A stretch of 64,000 nt of DNA from Streptomyces sp. NBC_00440. Its GTDB lineage: Bacteria; Actinomycetota; Actinomycetes; Streptomycetales; Streptomycetaceae. Shown piece after piece: positions 9,165 to 18,518 of this stretch. The notes under the pieces were generated by a model. That model was given only the letters and a program-made list of their open reading frames with translations. It did not search any database and was not told where the DNA came from. The first letter of the stretch is position 1, and every line of letters begins with the position of its first letter. Location: positions 1,287,501-1,351,500 of the forward strand of contig NZ_CP107921.1 of assembly GCF_036014215.1 (NCBI RefSeq), written 5' to 3'. The position numbers and the translations under genes were made by a program.

Positions 9165-9839
9165 GTGGCGATCCGCGTCCTACTGGTCGATGACCAGCCG
9201 CTGCTGCGCACCGGTTTCCGGATGATTCTGGAGGCCGAGCAGGACCTGGCGGTGGTCGGTGAGGCCGGGGACGGCCTCCAGGCCCTCGACCAGGTCCGGG
9301 CGTTGCAGCCCGATGTGGTGCTGATGGACATCCGGATGCCCCGGATGGACGGGGTCGAGGCCACCCGCCAGATCACCGGCCCCGGCCGGGACGGCCCGGC
9401 GAAGGTCCTGGTCCTGACCACTTTCGACCTGGACGAGTACGTCGTGGAGGCCCTGCGGGCCGGCGCGAGCGGTTTCCTGCTCAAGGACGCGCCCGCCAAT
9501 GAGCTGGTCCAGGCGATCCGGGTGGTGGCCGGGGGCGAGGCGATGCTCGCGCCGAGCATCACCCGCCGGCTGCTCGACAAGTACGCGGACCATCTGCCGT
9601 CCGGCGAGGATCCCGTTCCGGACACGCTGCACACGCTGACCGAGCGCGAGGTGGAAGTCCTCAAGCTGGTCGCGCGGGGTCTGTCCAACGCCGAGATCGC
9701 CGCCGATCTGTTCGTCAGCGAGACCACGGTGAAGACGCATGTGGGTCACGTGCTGACCAAGCTGGGGCTGCGCGACCGGGTCCAGGCAGCGGTCTACGCG
9801 TACGAGAGCGGTCTGGTACGCCCGGGGGCCCAGCAGTAG
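9165..9839 (+). CDS. NarL/FixJ-family response regulator
   Basis: A two-component response regulator of 224 residues. The receiver domain (1-120) has the acidic pair DD near the N-terminus, the phospho-acceptor Asp in VVLMDIRMP (residue 55), the Thr of VLTTF and the Lys of LLKDA. The C-terminal LuxR-type helix-turn-helix (LTEREVEVLKLVARGLSNAE and following residues) binds DNA. The GTG at 9165 follows GAAGGAG. No histidine kinase is adjacent in this window, so it is either an orphan or paired with a kinase elsewhere. Confidence 0.93.
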   Translation: MAIRVLLVDDQPLLRTGFRMILEAEQDLAVVGEAGDGLQALDQVRALQPDVVLMDIRMPRMDGVEATRQITGPGRDGPAKVLVLTTFDLDEYVVEALRAGASGFLLKDAPANELVQAIRVVAGGEAMLAPSITRRLLDKYADHLPSGEDPVPDTLHTLTEREVEVLKLVARGLSNAEIAADLFVSETTVKTHVGHVLTKLGLRDRVQAAVYAYESGLVRPGAQQ

Positions 9840-9900
9840 CTCCCGGGCCCCGCCCGCCGGTCCTCCGGGCCGCCCGCGACCCATCGGGGCGGCTCCGGGC

Positions 9901-9926
9901 GGCAGCACACCGGCCGGTGTGCTGCC
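9901..9926. terminator. Bidirectional terminator candidate (26-bp perfect palindrome)
   Basis: A perfect 13+13 palindrome (GGCAGCACACCGG and its complement) lies between the converging ends of the response regulator (9839) and the binding-protein gene (9936). Position and symmetry fit a shared terminator. Confidence 0.7.
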
Positions 9927-9935
9927 GCCGGCCGG

Positions 9936-11537
9936 TCAGCTGACGCCGCGGGCGAGCTCCCAGATCTGCAGGGCGGAGGAGTTGCTCAGCGCCCACTCCG
10001 CTCCGGTCAGGTCGTCCCGGGCCGCCACATACTGCTTGCCCTGCCAGAGCGGCAGCACGGGAACGTCGTCCGCGACGATGTCCTGGATCTTCTGGAGCGG
10101 GACCACCGCCGTGGTGCGGTCCGCGGCGCGCCGGGAGTCCGGGATGTACTTGTCGCGGATGGTGGTGTTCACGTAGGGCGAGTTGAGGAAGTTGCCCTTG
10201 CTGAGGAACGGCGAGATGAAGTTGTCCGCGTCGGGGAAGTCCGGGAACCAGCCCATGCCGTAGACCGCGTAGTCGCCCTTCACCTCGTCGGGGCGGAACT
10301 GCGCCCACTTGTGGCCCTGGGTCTTCACGTCGAACAGCCCTGAGTCGTTCAGCTGCTGCTTGAGCAGCGCGAACTCCTTCGCCGTACCCGGCCCGTAGTG
10401 GTCGCTCGTGTAGTCCAGGGTCAGCCGGACCTTGTTGGTGATCCCGGCGGAGTGCAGGATCTGGGCGGCCTCGGACTTGCTCGGATCGCCGTACTTGTTG
10501 AAGAACGAATTCGTGTGTCCGCCGATGCCGGTGGGGATCAGCGAGTAGAGCGGGTCGGAGGTGGCGCCGTACACCCGGCTGGCGATCTGACCGCGGTCGA
10601 CGAGCGCGGCCATCGCCTGGCGGACCGCCTTGTTCTTCACCGCCGGGTCATTGGTGTTGAAGGCGAGGTAGCGGATCTCCAGGCCGGGGCTCTCGACGAA
10701 GTTGATGTTCGGCGACGAACCGTCCGAGAACTGCTTGATCTGCTCCGGGGAGAGCGTGCGGGCCATCATGTCGATCTTCGCGGACTTCAGCGCGGAGCCC
10801 ATGGCCGCGGCGTCCTTGAAGGAATCGATCTCGACCTTGTCGTTCTGCAGCTTCAGCGACCCCTTGTAGTGGGGGTTCTTGGTGAAGATGGCCTTCTGCA
10901 GGCGGTTGTTGCTGACCACCGCCTTGAAGGTGTACGGGCCGGAGCCGTCGATCACGAAGCCCTTGCGCAGCTTGTTCGGCGCGTACTCCTTCTTCTCCAC
11001 GATGCCCGCGGCAGGCGTCGCCAGCTTGTACGGGAAGGTGGCGTCGGGCGTCTTGAGGTGGAAGACCAGCTCGTGAGAGTTGACGGCCTCGATGGTGTCG
11101 ATGTTCTCCAGCAGACCGGCCGGGCCGTTCGGGTCATCGATCTTGGTGACGCGTTCCATCGAGTACTTCACATCGGCGGCCGTGAGGGGGTCGCCGTTGG
11201 CGAACTGGAGGCCGCTGCGGAGCTTGCAGCGGTAGCTCTCGTTCTCGGTGTCCGTGAAACGGCAGTCGCTGGCGGCGTCCGGCACCGGCAGGCCGCCACC
11301 ACGCGGCATCGCCATGAGTGACTGGAGTGTCGGGCGCAGGAAGTTCCAGACGCCGGTGTCATAGGTGTAGGCGGGGTCGAGAGGAGCCGGAGCCTTGTTG
11401 CCGGACTCGATGAAGTCCGTCGTGCCCACGACGATGGCTTTGCCGCCGTCGCCGCCGCTGCCTGTGCTGCCGCACGCGGCGAGTACCGGAGCGAGCAGGC
11501 ACACTATCGCCGGCAGCACCAGAGTCTTGCGGTTCAT
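9936..11537 (-). CDS. Family-5 ABC transporter solute-binding lipoprotein
   Basis: An extracellular lipoprotein (533 residues) of the DppA/OppA family, which delivers peptides or related solutes to an ABC permease. The signal peptide ends in the lipobox LAAC. The domain body contains the usual segment LRPTLQSLMAMPRGGGL, YRCKLRSGLQFANGDPLTAADVKYS near residue 100 (here cited as positions about 90-115) and the late MGWFPDFPDADNF motif. The ATG at 11537 is chosen over the one 18 bp upstream because GAGGAG then sits at normal distance. No permease or ATPase gene adjoins it, so it must work with subunits encoded elsewhere. Confidence 0.9.
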   Translation of the reverse strand: MNRKTLVLPAIVCLLAPVLAACGSTGSGGDGGKAIVVGTTDFIESGNKAPAPLDPAYTYDTGVWNFLRPTLQSLMAMPRGGGLPVPDAASDCRFTDTENESYRCKLRSGLQFANGDPLTAADVKYSMERVTKIDDPNGPAGLLENIDTIEAVNSHELVFHLKTPDATFPYKLATPAAGIVEKKEYAPNKLRKGFVIDGSGPYTFKAVVSNNRLQKAIFTKNPHYKGSLKLQNDKVEIDSFKDAAAMGSALKSAKIDMMARTLSPEQIKQFSDGSSPNINFVESPGLEIRYLAFNTNDPAVKNKAVRQAMAALVDRGQIASRVYGATSDPLYSLIPTGIGGHTNSFFNKYGDPSKSEAAQILHSAGITNKVRLTLDYTSDHYGPGTAKEFALLKQQLNDSGLFDVKTQGHKWAQFRPDEVKGDYAVYGMGWFPDFPDADNFISPFLSKGNFLNSPYVNTTIRDKYIPDSRRAADRTTAVVPLQKIQDIVADDVPVLPLWQGKQYVAARDDLTGAEWALSNSSALQIWELARGVS

Positions 11538-12023
11538 TCTGGACGTTCTCCTCATCCGGCACTGGGATACAGCGATGTACAGACACTCCGCCGCTGCCGC
11601 CCGATCGGGGCGGGGCGATCGGGCCGGGTACAGAGCGATCAGTCCAGTGATCCCGGCCGCTTGGTGGGCACCGGGGGCACAGAAGTGTACGGCGAAGTTC
11701 TCGCCATGAGATTAGTGGGGAACGTCAGGAAACCTGGACCGGGGGCGACTTGGGTGGGATCCACACCATCTTCACGGATAGCGGAGCGTCAATATCCGAC
11801 CACCGAAATGATTCGTACACCGCTTCACCAATCGGGACACATGGGCATGTGCTGAACGGCGATGCGGCACTCGCAGCACGCAAATGCCCCCGTGTCGACG
11901 TTTCGTCAGGTGATGAACGTCACTTCGACCCCGCCTTTCGTAAAGCATCAAGCCACTCTTCATGCTCACGTAAATGCAGGTGGATGACAGGCGCCGATTC
12001 CCTTCAAAACGAAAGGAACACGG
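11538..12023. other. Non-coding stretch upstream of the binding-protein gene
   Basis: A 486-bp gap between the HAD phosphatase stop and the lipoprotein start. It is noticeably less GC-rich than its surroundings, and the short open frames in it have no ribosome-binding site, no GC3 bias and no recognisable product. It probably holds the promoter of the lipoprotein gene. GATCA/TGATC arms near 11636-11651 form a small inverted repeat. I see no other structure. Confidence 0.5.
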
Positions 12024-12737
12024 TCAGTATCCGGCTCGGTGCATTCCGTTGACCAGTGCCCTGAGAAAGCCCAGATCGACTTCTTCCAGAGATCCGACGA
12101 CTACCCGGCCGTCCGCTGCGGCGATGGGCGCCACGGAGGGCACAGCCACCACACGGCAGCCCGCAGCCTCCGCCGCCGCCACTCCGGTCGCGGTGTCCTC
12201 GATGACCGCGCAGCGCGCCGGATCGGCGTCCAGGCCCGCGGCGGCGGCGAGATAGGGGTCCGGGTGCGGTTTCGTCCGCGCCACCTCGTCGCCCGCGATG
12301 GTCAGGGAGAAGTTGTCCGGGCCGAGCGACTTGAGGACCCGGTCGATGATCCGCCGGTGCGAGGCGGAGACCAGGGCCGTGGGCACACCGTGGGCGGCCA
12401 GCTCGGTGAGCAGCCGCAGCGCCCCGGGCATCAGCGGCACCCCGCCCGAGATCCGCGCCTCGAACCGGTCGTTGAGCAGCGTGGTCAGCTCGGGGAGCGC
12501 GATGTCCGCGCCGGTGACCTCGATGAGGTATCCCGCACTGCGGGTCATCGGCCCGCCCACCACGGTGTCGCGCCAGCGTTCGTCGAGCCGGTGGCCGAGG
12601 TCCGCGAAGACCTCCACCTCGGCGTCCCACCAGATGCCCTCGGTGTCCACCAGCGTGCCGTCCATGTCGAGCAGGACCGCCTGCAGAGCTGCGCCTTCGG
12701 CCATACGGGTGTTGAGCGCGGCGACCGTACTGGTCAT
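12024..12737 (-). CDS. HAD-superfamily phosphatase (beta-phosphoglucomutase/phosphatase-like)
   Basis: A 237-residue haloacid-dehalogenase hydrolase. Motif I is LLDMDGTLVDTEG with the nucleophilic Asp. Motif II is the Ser in TALVSASH. Motif III includes the Lys of RTKPHPDPY, and motif IV is VIEDTATG. An alpha-helical cap lies between motifs I and II, typical of subfamily IA members that act on sugar phosphates or phosphoglycolate. The ATG at 12737 has AGGAGGT eight bases upstream. It lies 149 bp downstream of metH on the same strand, with no functional link evident. The substrate is unknown. Confidence 0.9.
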   Translation of the reverse strand: MTSTVAALNTRMAEGAALQAVLLDMDGTLVDTEGIWWDAEVEVFADLGHRLDERWRDTVVGGPMTRSAGYLIEVTGADIALPELTTLLNDRFEARISGGVPLMPGALRLLTELAAHGVPTALVSASHRRIIDRVLKSLGPDNFSLTIAGDEVARTKPHPDPYLAAAAGLDADPARCAVIEDTATGVAAAEAAGCRVVAVPSVAPIAAADGRVVVGSLEEVDLGFLRALVNGMHRAGY

Positions 12738-12886
12738 ACGGGGACACCTCCTGGAGGGACACGAAGGCCGGTCGCCCGCCCTGCTGGGAAGGCAACCGGC
12801 CTGCACCGGACCGACCAGTGTACGTCGGGACGGTCCGGCGCGCGCTGCGATGCGGCGCACCCGCGCCCGGTAGCGGGCTACCGGGT

Positions 12887-15800
12887 CTACCGGGCGTTGA
12901 AGTACTTCGCCTCGGGGTGGTGGATCACGATCGCGTCGGTGGACTGCTCGGGGTGCAGTTGGAACTCCTCGGAGAGGTGTACGCCGATCCGCTCGGGCTG
13001 GAGCAGTTCGGCGATCTTCGCCCGGTCCTCCAGATCCGGGCAGGCGCCGTAGCCGAGCGAGAAGCGCGCACCGCGGTACTTCAGGGCGAACATGTCCTGG
13101 ACGTCGGAGGGGTCCTCGCCCGCGTAGCCGAGTTCGGAGCGGACTCGTGCGTGCCAGTACTCGGCGAGGGCTTCGGCCAACTGGACGGAGAGGCCGTGGA
13201 GTTCGAGGTAGTCGCGGTAGGAGTTGGCCTCGAACAGCTCGGCGGTTGCCTCACCGATCCGCGAGCCGACCGTGACCACCTGGAGACCGATCACATCGGT
13301 CTCGCCGGACTCCTCGGGGCGGAAGAAATCCGCCAGACAGAGCCTGCGGCCACGGCGCTGACGCGGGAAGGAGAAACGGGTCCGCTCACTGCCGTCCTCA
13401 TTCAGGAGGATCAGATCGTCGCCCTTGGAGACACAAGGGAAGTAGCCGTAGACCACTGCCGCTTCGAGCATGTTCTTGGTGTGCAGCTGGTCCAGCCACC
13501 CCCGCAGATGCGGCCGGCCCTCGGTCTCCACCAGCTCCTCATACGTGGGACCCTCACCCTTACGGGCCTCCTTCAGACCCCACTGCCCCTTGAACAGCGC
13601 GCCCTCGTCCAGCCAGGACGCATACTCCTTGAGCTGGATCCCCTTGACGACACGGGTACCCCAGAACGGCGGCTCCGGGACCGGATTGTCGGTGGCCACA
13701 TCCGAGCGGACAGGCCCCTGCGCCTCCTCCACCTCCAGAACAGCAGCCGTATCCCGCTTCGGCACCCGCCGCTGCTTGAGCTCGGGCAGCACCACACCCG
13801 GCACACCCCGCTTGACACCGATCAGCGCATCCATCAACCGCAGACCCTCGAAAGCATCCCGCGCATAGCGGACCTCGCCCTCGTAGATCTCGTGAAGATC
13901 CTGCTCGACATACGCCCTGGTCAGGGCCGCGCCGCCGAGGATGACGGGGAAATCGGCAGCCATCTTGCGCTGGTTGAGCTCCTGGAGGTTCTCCTTCATG
14001 ATCACAGTCGACTTCACCAGGAGACCGGACATCCCGATGACGTCGGCCTTGTGCTCCTCCGCCGCTTCCAGGATCGCCGAGACAGGCTGCTTGATACCGA
14101 GGTTGACGACGTTGTAGCCATTGTTCGTCAGAATGATGTCGACGAGGTTCTTACCGATGTCATGCACGTCACCACGGACGGTGGCCAGGACGATCGTGCC
14201 CTTGCCGTCATCATCGGTCTTCTCCATGTGCGGCTCCAGATGAGCCACCGCACTCTTCATCACCTCAGCCGACTGGAGCACGAACGGCAACTGCATCTGC
14301 CCCGACCCGAAAAGCTCACCGACAACCTTCATACCCTCCAGCAAGGTGTCATTGACGATCTCCAGAGCCGGCCGGGTCTGCAACGCCTCATCCAGGTCGG
14401 CCTCCAGACCGTTCTTCTCCCCGTCGATGATCCTGCGCTGCAACCGCTCGTCCAGCGGGAGAGCCATGAGCTCCTCGGCCCTGCCCTGCTTCATGGACTT
14501 CATGTTGACGCCCTCGAAAAGCTCCATCAGCTTCTGCAACGGGTCATAGCCCTCAGCCCGCCGGTCGTAGATCAGGTCGAGGGCGACCTTGACCTGCTCC
14601 TCCTCCAGGCGGGCGATCGGCAGGATCTTCGACGCATGCACGATCGCCGAATCCAGCCCCGCCTTCACACACTCATCCAGGAACACCGAGTTCAGCACCA
14701 CCCGGGCAGCCGGGTTGAGACCGAAGGAAATGTTCGACAGACCCAGCGTGGTCTGGACGTCCGGATGCCGGCGCTTCAGCTCGCGGATGGCCTCGATGGT
14801 GGCGACGCCGTCGCCCCTCGACTCCTCCTGACCCGTGCAGATCGTGAAGGTCAGCGTGTCGATGAGAATGTCCGACTCGCGCACCCCCCAGTTACCGGTC
14901 AGGTCCTCGATCAGCCGCTCCGCGACAGCGACCTTGTGCTCGACCGTGCGCGCCTGACCCTCCTCATCGATCGTCAGCGCGATCAGCGCGGCACCGTGCT
15001 CGACCGCCAGCGCGGTCACCTTCGCGAAACGGGACTCCGGCCCGTCACCGTCCTCGTAATTGACCGAGTTCAGGACCGCACGACCGCCCAGCTTCTCCAA
15101 ACCCGCCCGCAGCACAGGCAGTTCCGTGGAGTCCAGCACGATCGGCAACGTGGACGCGGTGGCGAAACGGCCCGCCAGCTCGCTCATGTCGGCCACACCA
15201 TCACGGCCCACATAGTCGACACACAGATCCAGCATGTGCGCGCCCTCACGGATCTGATCGCGCGCCATCTCCACACAGTCGTCCCAACGCGCCTCCAGCA
15301 TCGCCTCGCGGAACTTCTTACTGCCGTTGGCATTCGTCCGCTCACCGATCGCCATATACGCCGTGTCCTGACGGAACGGCACCGTCTGATACAGCGACGC
15401 GGCACCCGGCTCGGGGCGCGGCTCGCGAGCGGTGGGGGTGAGGGCGCTGGCCCGGTCGACGACCTGGCGCAGATGCTCGGGCGTCGTACCGCAGCAGCCG
15501 CCGATCAGGGACAGGCCGTAGTCGGTCACGAATGCTTCCTGCGCGTCCGCCAGTCCCTCGGGGCCGAGCGGGAAGTGCGCGCCGTCCTTGGTCAGCACGG
15601 GCAGCCCGGCGTTCGGCATGCACATCAGCGGTGTACGCGAGTGGCGGGCCAGATAGCGCAGGTGCTCGCTCATCTCGGCCGGGCCCGTCGAGCAGTTCAG
15701 CCCGATCAGGTCGATACCCAGGGGCTCCAGCGCGGTCAGCGCGGCGCCGATCTCGGAGCCGAGCAGCATGACGCCGGTCGTCTCGAAGGCGAGTGAGCAG

Positions 15801-16402
15801 ATCAGCGGCACGCTGACACCGAGGGCGTCCATCGCCCGGCGTGCGCCGATCAGGCTCGACTTGGTCTGCAGCAGGTCCTGGGTGGTCTCCACGATCAGGG
15901 CGTCCGCCCCGCCGGCGAGCAGTCCCTCGGCGTTCTGCTGGTAGCCGTCCCGCAGGACGTCGTACGTGGTGTGGCCGAGCGACGGCAGCTTGGTGCCGGG
16001 GCCGATCGAGCCGAGGACCCAGCGCTGGCGGCCGTCCTTCGCGCCGAACTCGTCGGCCACCTCGCGGGCGATGCGGGCGCCCGCCTCGGACAGCTCGGTG
16101 ATCCGGTCGGCGATCTCGTACTCGTTCGCCGCCGAGTGGTTCGCGCCGAAGGTGTTCGTCTCCACACAGTCGACGCCGACAGCGAAGTACTCCTCGTGCA
16201 CCGAGCGGACGATGTCCGGCCTGGTCACGTTCAGGATCTCGTTGCAGCCCTCCAGCTGCTGGAAGTCCTCAAGAGTGGGATCCTGCGCCTGCAGCATCGT
16301 GCCCATCGCACCGTCGGCCACCACCACACGGGTGGCCAGTGCCTCTCGGAGGGCGTCAGCTCGGGTCCGGCTGTCAGCGGAAGGGGTTGGCGACGAGGCC
16401 AT
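12887..16402 (-). CDS. metH: Cobalamin-dependent methionine synthase
   Basis: Transfers a methyl group from 5-methyltetrahydrofolate to homocysteine through cobalamin in the cytoplasm. The 1171-residue protein has all four modules. The homocysteine domain has zinc cysteines in LIGLNCSTGP and GGCCGTTPEH. The folate domain starts at GERTNANGSKKFRE. The cobalamin domain has DVHDIGKN, whose His is the lower ligand of cobalt. The C-terminal SAM/reactivation domain contains the RFSLGYGACPDL segment. The start at ATG 16402 follows GGGAG. It is divergent from gylR. I looked for a cobalamin riboswitch in the 239-bp leader and saw no convincing B12-box. Confidence 0.97.
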   Translation of the reverse strand: MASSPTPSADSRTRADALREALATRVVVADGAMGTMLQAQDPTLEDFQQLEGCNEILNVTRPDIVRSVHEEYFAVGVDCVETNTFGANHSAANEYEIADRITELSEAGARIAREVADEFGAKDGRQRWVLGSIGPGTKLPSLGHTTYDVLRDGYQQNAEGLLAGGADALIVETTQDLLQTKSSLIGARRAMDALGVSVPLICSLAFETTGVMLLGSEIGAALTALEPLGIDLIGLNCSTGPAEMSEHLRYLARHSRTPLMCMPNAGLPVLTKDGAHFPLGPEGLADAQEAFVTDYGLSLIGGCCGTTPEHLRQVVDRASALTPTAREPRPEPGAASLYQTVPFRQDTAYMAIGERTNANGSKKFREAMLEARWDDCVEMARDQIREGAHMLDLCVDYVGRDGVADMSELAGRFATASTLPIVLDSTELPVLRAGLEKLGGRAVLNSVNYEDGDGPESRFAKVTALAVEHGAALIALTIDEEGQARTVEHKVAVAERLIEDLTGNWGVRESDILIDTLTFTICTGQEESRGDGVATIEAIRELKRRHPDVQTTLGLSNISFGLNPAARVVLNSVFLDECVKAGLDSAIVHASKILPIARLEEEQVKVALDLIYDRRAEGYDPLQKLMELFEGVNMKSMKQGRAEELMALPLDERLQRRIIDGEKNGLEADLDEALQTRPALEIVNDTLLEGMKVVGELFGSGQMQLPFVLQSAEVMKSAVAHLEPHMEKTDDDGKGTIVLATVRGDVHDIGKNLVDIILTNNGYNVVNLGIKQPVSAILEAAEEHKADVIGMSGLLVKSTVIMKENLQELNQRKMAADFPVILGGAALTRAYVEQDLHEIYEGEVRYARDAFEGLRLMDALIGVKRGVPGVVLPELKQRRVPKRDTAAVLEVEEAQGPVRSDVATDNPVPEPPFWGTRVVKGIQLKEYASWLDEGALFKGQWGLKEARKGEGPTYEELVETEGRPHLRGWLDQLHTKNMLEAAVVYGYFPCVSKGDDLILLNEDGSERTRFSFPRQRRGRRLCLADFFRPEESGETDVIGLQVVTVGSRIGEATAELFEANSYRDYLELHGLSVQLAEALAEYWHARVRSELGYAGEDPSDVQDMFALKYRGARFSLGYGACPDLEDRAKIAELLQPERIGVHLSEEFQLHPEQSTDAIVIHHPEAKYFNAR

Positions 16403-16602
16403 GGAATGTACTCCCTGGGATGCGACGGCTGTCGGCTTTGCGCCTTCCGGCAGGATGGCGCACCAGGCCAGCCTAACGGGGACGGCACCGATAGGGGCAG
16501 GTGTCCCACGGGACGGACGCCCCTGCCACCGCAGGGCCGCGGGTCGGATCCGGTATCGCCCGGCCGCACTCCGCGTGACACTGGGTCGACATGGACCGAT
16601 AG

Positions 16603-16621
16603 TGTTCAGCATTGCCGAACA
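16603..16621. promoter_or_regulatory. Probable GylR operator before gylR
   Basis: TGTTC and GAACA arms flank a 9-bp centre, AGCATTGCC. The 13-mer GCATTGCCGAACA recurs, with a single C-to-T change, before glpF. Its place 21 bp upstream of the gylR start fits autoregulation, which is known for GylR in S. coelicolor. The exact site assignment is inference. Confidence 0.6.
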
Positions 16622-16641
16622 GTGTGGAGGGTGGCCCAGCA

Positions 16642-17406
16642 ATGGCGAAGAACATTCAGTCCCTGGAGCGGGCGGCTGCGATGCTGAGGCTGCTCGCGGG
16701 CGGCGAGCGGCGGCTCGGCCTCTCCGACATCGCCTCCTCCCTCGACCTGGCCAAAGGCACCGCCCACGGCATCCTGCGCACCCTCCAGCAGGAGGGTTTC
16801 GTGGAGCAGGACCCGGCATCCGGGCGCTATCAGCTGGGGGCCGAACTGCTGCGCCTGGGCAACAGCTACCTGGACGTGCACGAGTTGCGGGCGCGCGCCC
16901 TCGTCTGGACCGACGACCTGGCCCGCTCCAGCGGTGAGAGCGTCTATCTGGGCGTGCTGCACCAGCGCGGCGTCCTGATCGTCCACCATGTCTTCCGCCC
17001 CGACGACAGCCGGCAGGTGCTGGAGGTCGGAGCCATGCAGCCACTGCACTCCAGCGCCCTGGGCAAGGTGCTCTCGGCGTACGACCCGGTGGCGCACAGC
17101 GAGGCCCTGGAGACCGAGCGGCAGATTTTCACTCCCCGCACGATCAGCGACCCGGAGCAGTTCGAGTCGGTGCTCGACCTGACCAGGGCGCGCGGCTGGG
17201 GTTCGGACATCGAGGAGACCTGGGAGGGCGTGGCGTCGGTGGCCGCCCCCATCCACGACCGGCGCAGGATGCCGCTGGGCGCCATCGCGGTGACCGGTGC
17301 GGTCGAGCGGGTCTGCGTGGACGGGGAGCTCCGCCCGGAACTGGTGGCCGCGGTGCGCGACTGCGCCCGCTCCGTCTCGCGCGATCTGGGCGCCGGCCGC
17401 TTCTGA
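16642..17406 (+). CDS. gylR: IclR-family glycerol operon repressor GylR
   Basis: A transcription factor of 254 residues that controls the glycerol (gyl) operon in Streptomyces. The N-terminal winged helix (about 5-65) contains LGLSDIASSLDLAKGTAHGI. The C-terminal IclR effector domain includes HSSALGKVLSAYDP. The ATG at 16642 is preferred because GylR starts with MAKNIQSLERA; GGAGG is 11 bases upstream. Glycerol 3-phosphate is the inducer suggested in the literature. It directly precedes glpF-glpK-glpD on the same strand, with a 284-bp gap that carries a second operator-like site. Confidence 0.95.
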   Translation: MAKNIQSLERAAAMLRLLAGGERRLGLSDIASSLDLAKGTAHGILRTLQQEGFVEQDPASGRYQLGAELLRLGNSYLDVHELRARALVWTDDLARSSGESVYLGVLHQRGVLIVHHVFRPDDSRQVLEVGAMQPLHSSALGKVLSAYDPVAHSEALETERQIFTPRTISDPEQFESVLDLTRARGWGSDIEETWEGVASVAAPIHDRRRMPLGAIAVTGAVERVCVDGELRPELVAAVRDCARSVSRDLGAGRF

Positions 17407-17551
17407 GGCGCCGCCGCGGATACGGGTCCGGGGCGCCTTTTCCGTCCCGGCCGCGCGCCGGCACGGCTCCGACGGAAACCGCTCATCGAGTTTCACGTCA
17501 CAGCCCCTTGACGTTTACCGACCGCAGGACAAAACTGCCGTTCATCGGTCG

Positions 17552-17564
17552 GCATTGTCGAACA
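17552..17564. promoter_or_regulatory. Probable GylR operator before glpF
   Basis: GCATTGTCGAACA matches the site before gylR at 12 of 13 positions. It is followed at once by another inverted repeat, TTAACG (17566-17571) and CGTTAA (17580-17585). Both lie upstream of the glpF start at 17691, where the glycerol operon promoter is expected. Confidence 0.6.
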
Positions 17565-17690
17565 CTTAACGGAAATACGCGTTAAGGTGTGACAGTGCCA
17601 AAGGGCCGGCAACGCCCTCACCTGAGGGCGCGGACGACCGGAGGAAACCGGTGTCCGGCTTCCCCTGGACGAAGGACAAAGGAGTCGCGG

Positions 17691-18467
17691 GTGTCCAGCT
17701 CCGACATCTTCATCGGCGAGACCATCGGGACCGCCGTACTCGTACTGCTCGGCGCCGGTGTGTGCGCCGCCGTCACACTCAAGCGCTCCAAGGCCAAGGA
17801 CGCGGGCTGGCTGGCCGTCACGTTCGGCTGGGGATTCGCCGTACTGACCGCCGCCTACATCTCCACCGGCGTCTCCGGCGCGCATCTGAACCCGGCCGTG
17901 ACCATAGGCCTGGCCATCAAGGGCGACACCCCGTGGGGTGACGTACCCCTGTACCTCGGCTCCCAGCTGCTCGGCGCCATGATCGGTGCGACCCTGGTCT
18001 GGGTGGCGTACTACGGACACTTCCAGGCCCATCTCAGGGACCCGGAGATCGCGGCGCAGGACAAGGGCCTCACGAAGAGCGAGCCGGGCCCCGGCCCGGT
18101 GGGCGGTGTCTTCTTCACCGCGCCCGAGATCCGCAACGTCGTGCAGAACCTGGCCACCGAGATCATCGGCACCATGGTCCTCGTCCTGGCGATCCTGACC
18201 CAGGGCCTCAGCGCGGACGGCAAGGGCCTGAGCATCATCGGCGCTCTGATCACCTCGCTGGTCGTCGTGTCCATCGGGCTCTCGCTCGGCGGTCCGACCG
18301 GTTACGCCATCAACCCGGTCCGCGACCTCGGCCCGCGTATCGTCCACTCCCTGCTGCGGCTCCCCCACAAGGGCAGCTCGGACTGGAGCTACGCGTGGAT
18401 ACCCGTGGCGGGCCCCCTCATAGGCGGCGCTCTCGCAGGCGGTCTGTACAACCTCGCCTTCGCGTGA
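17691..18467 (+). CDS. glpF: Glycerol uptake facilitator
   Basis: A membrane channel of the major intrinsic protein family, 258 residues, that lets glycerol diffuse into the cell. Six membrane helices are predicted, with two half-helix loops. The first carries HLNPAVT. The second reads NPVRDLGPR, an NPV variant of the usual NPA box, followed by the Arg-Asp pair typical of glycerol channels. The GTG at 17691 has AAGGAG seven bases upstream; in-frame codons further upstream overlap the operator region and have no ribosome-binding site. First gene of glpF-glpK-glpD under GylR. Confidence 0.94.
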   Translation: MSSSDIFIGETIGTAVLVLLGAGVCAAVTLKRSKAKDAGWLAVTFGWGFAVLTAAYISTGVSGAHLNPAVTIGLAIKGDTPWGDVPLYLGSQLLGAMIGATLVWVAYYGHFQAHLRDPEIAAQDKGLTKSEPGPGPVGGVFFTAPEIRNVVQNLATEIIGTMVLVLAILTQGLSADGKGLSIIGALITSLVVVSIGLSLGGPTGYAINPVRDLGPRIVHSLLRLPHKGSSDWSYAWIPVAGPLIGGALAGGLYNLAFA

Positions 18468-18518
18468 GCTCCCGGCACCGGCACCGTCGACCAACCCTTC
18501 AGACTTTCGGAGCACACC

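Noticed and set aside
11750..12052. Possible 100-residue gene in the gap before the HAD phosphatase
   Set aside because: No ribosome-binding site, no GC3 bias and no resemblance to a family.
12818..15796. 992-codon open frame antisense to metH
   Set aside because: It mirrors the GC3 pattern of metH, has no ribosome-binding site and its translation is low in complexity, rich in Arg/Leu/Gln and without known motifs.
16403..16641. Cobalamin riboswitch upstream of metH
   Set aside because: No convincing B12-box or large conserved fold in the 239-bp leader.
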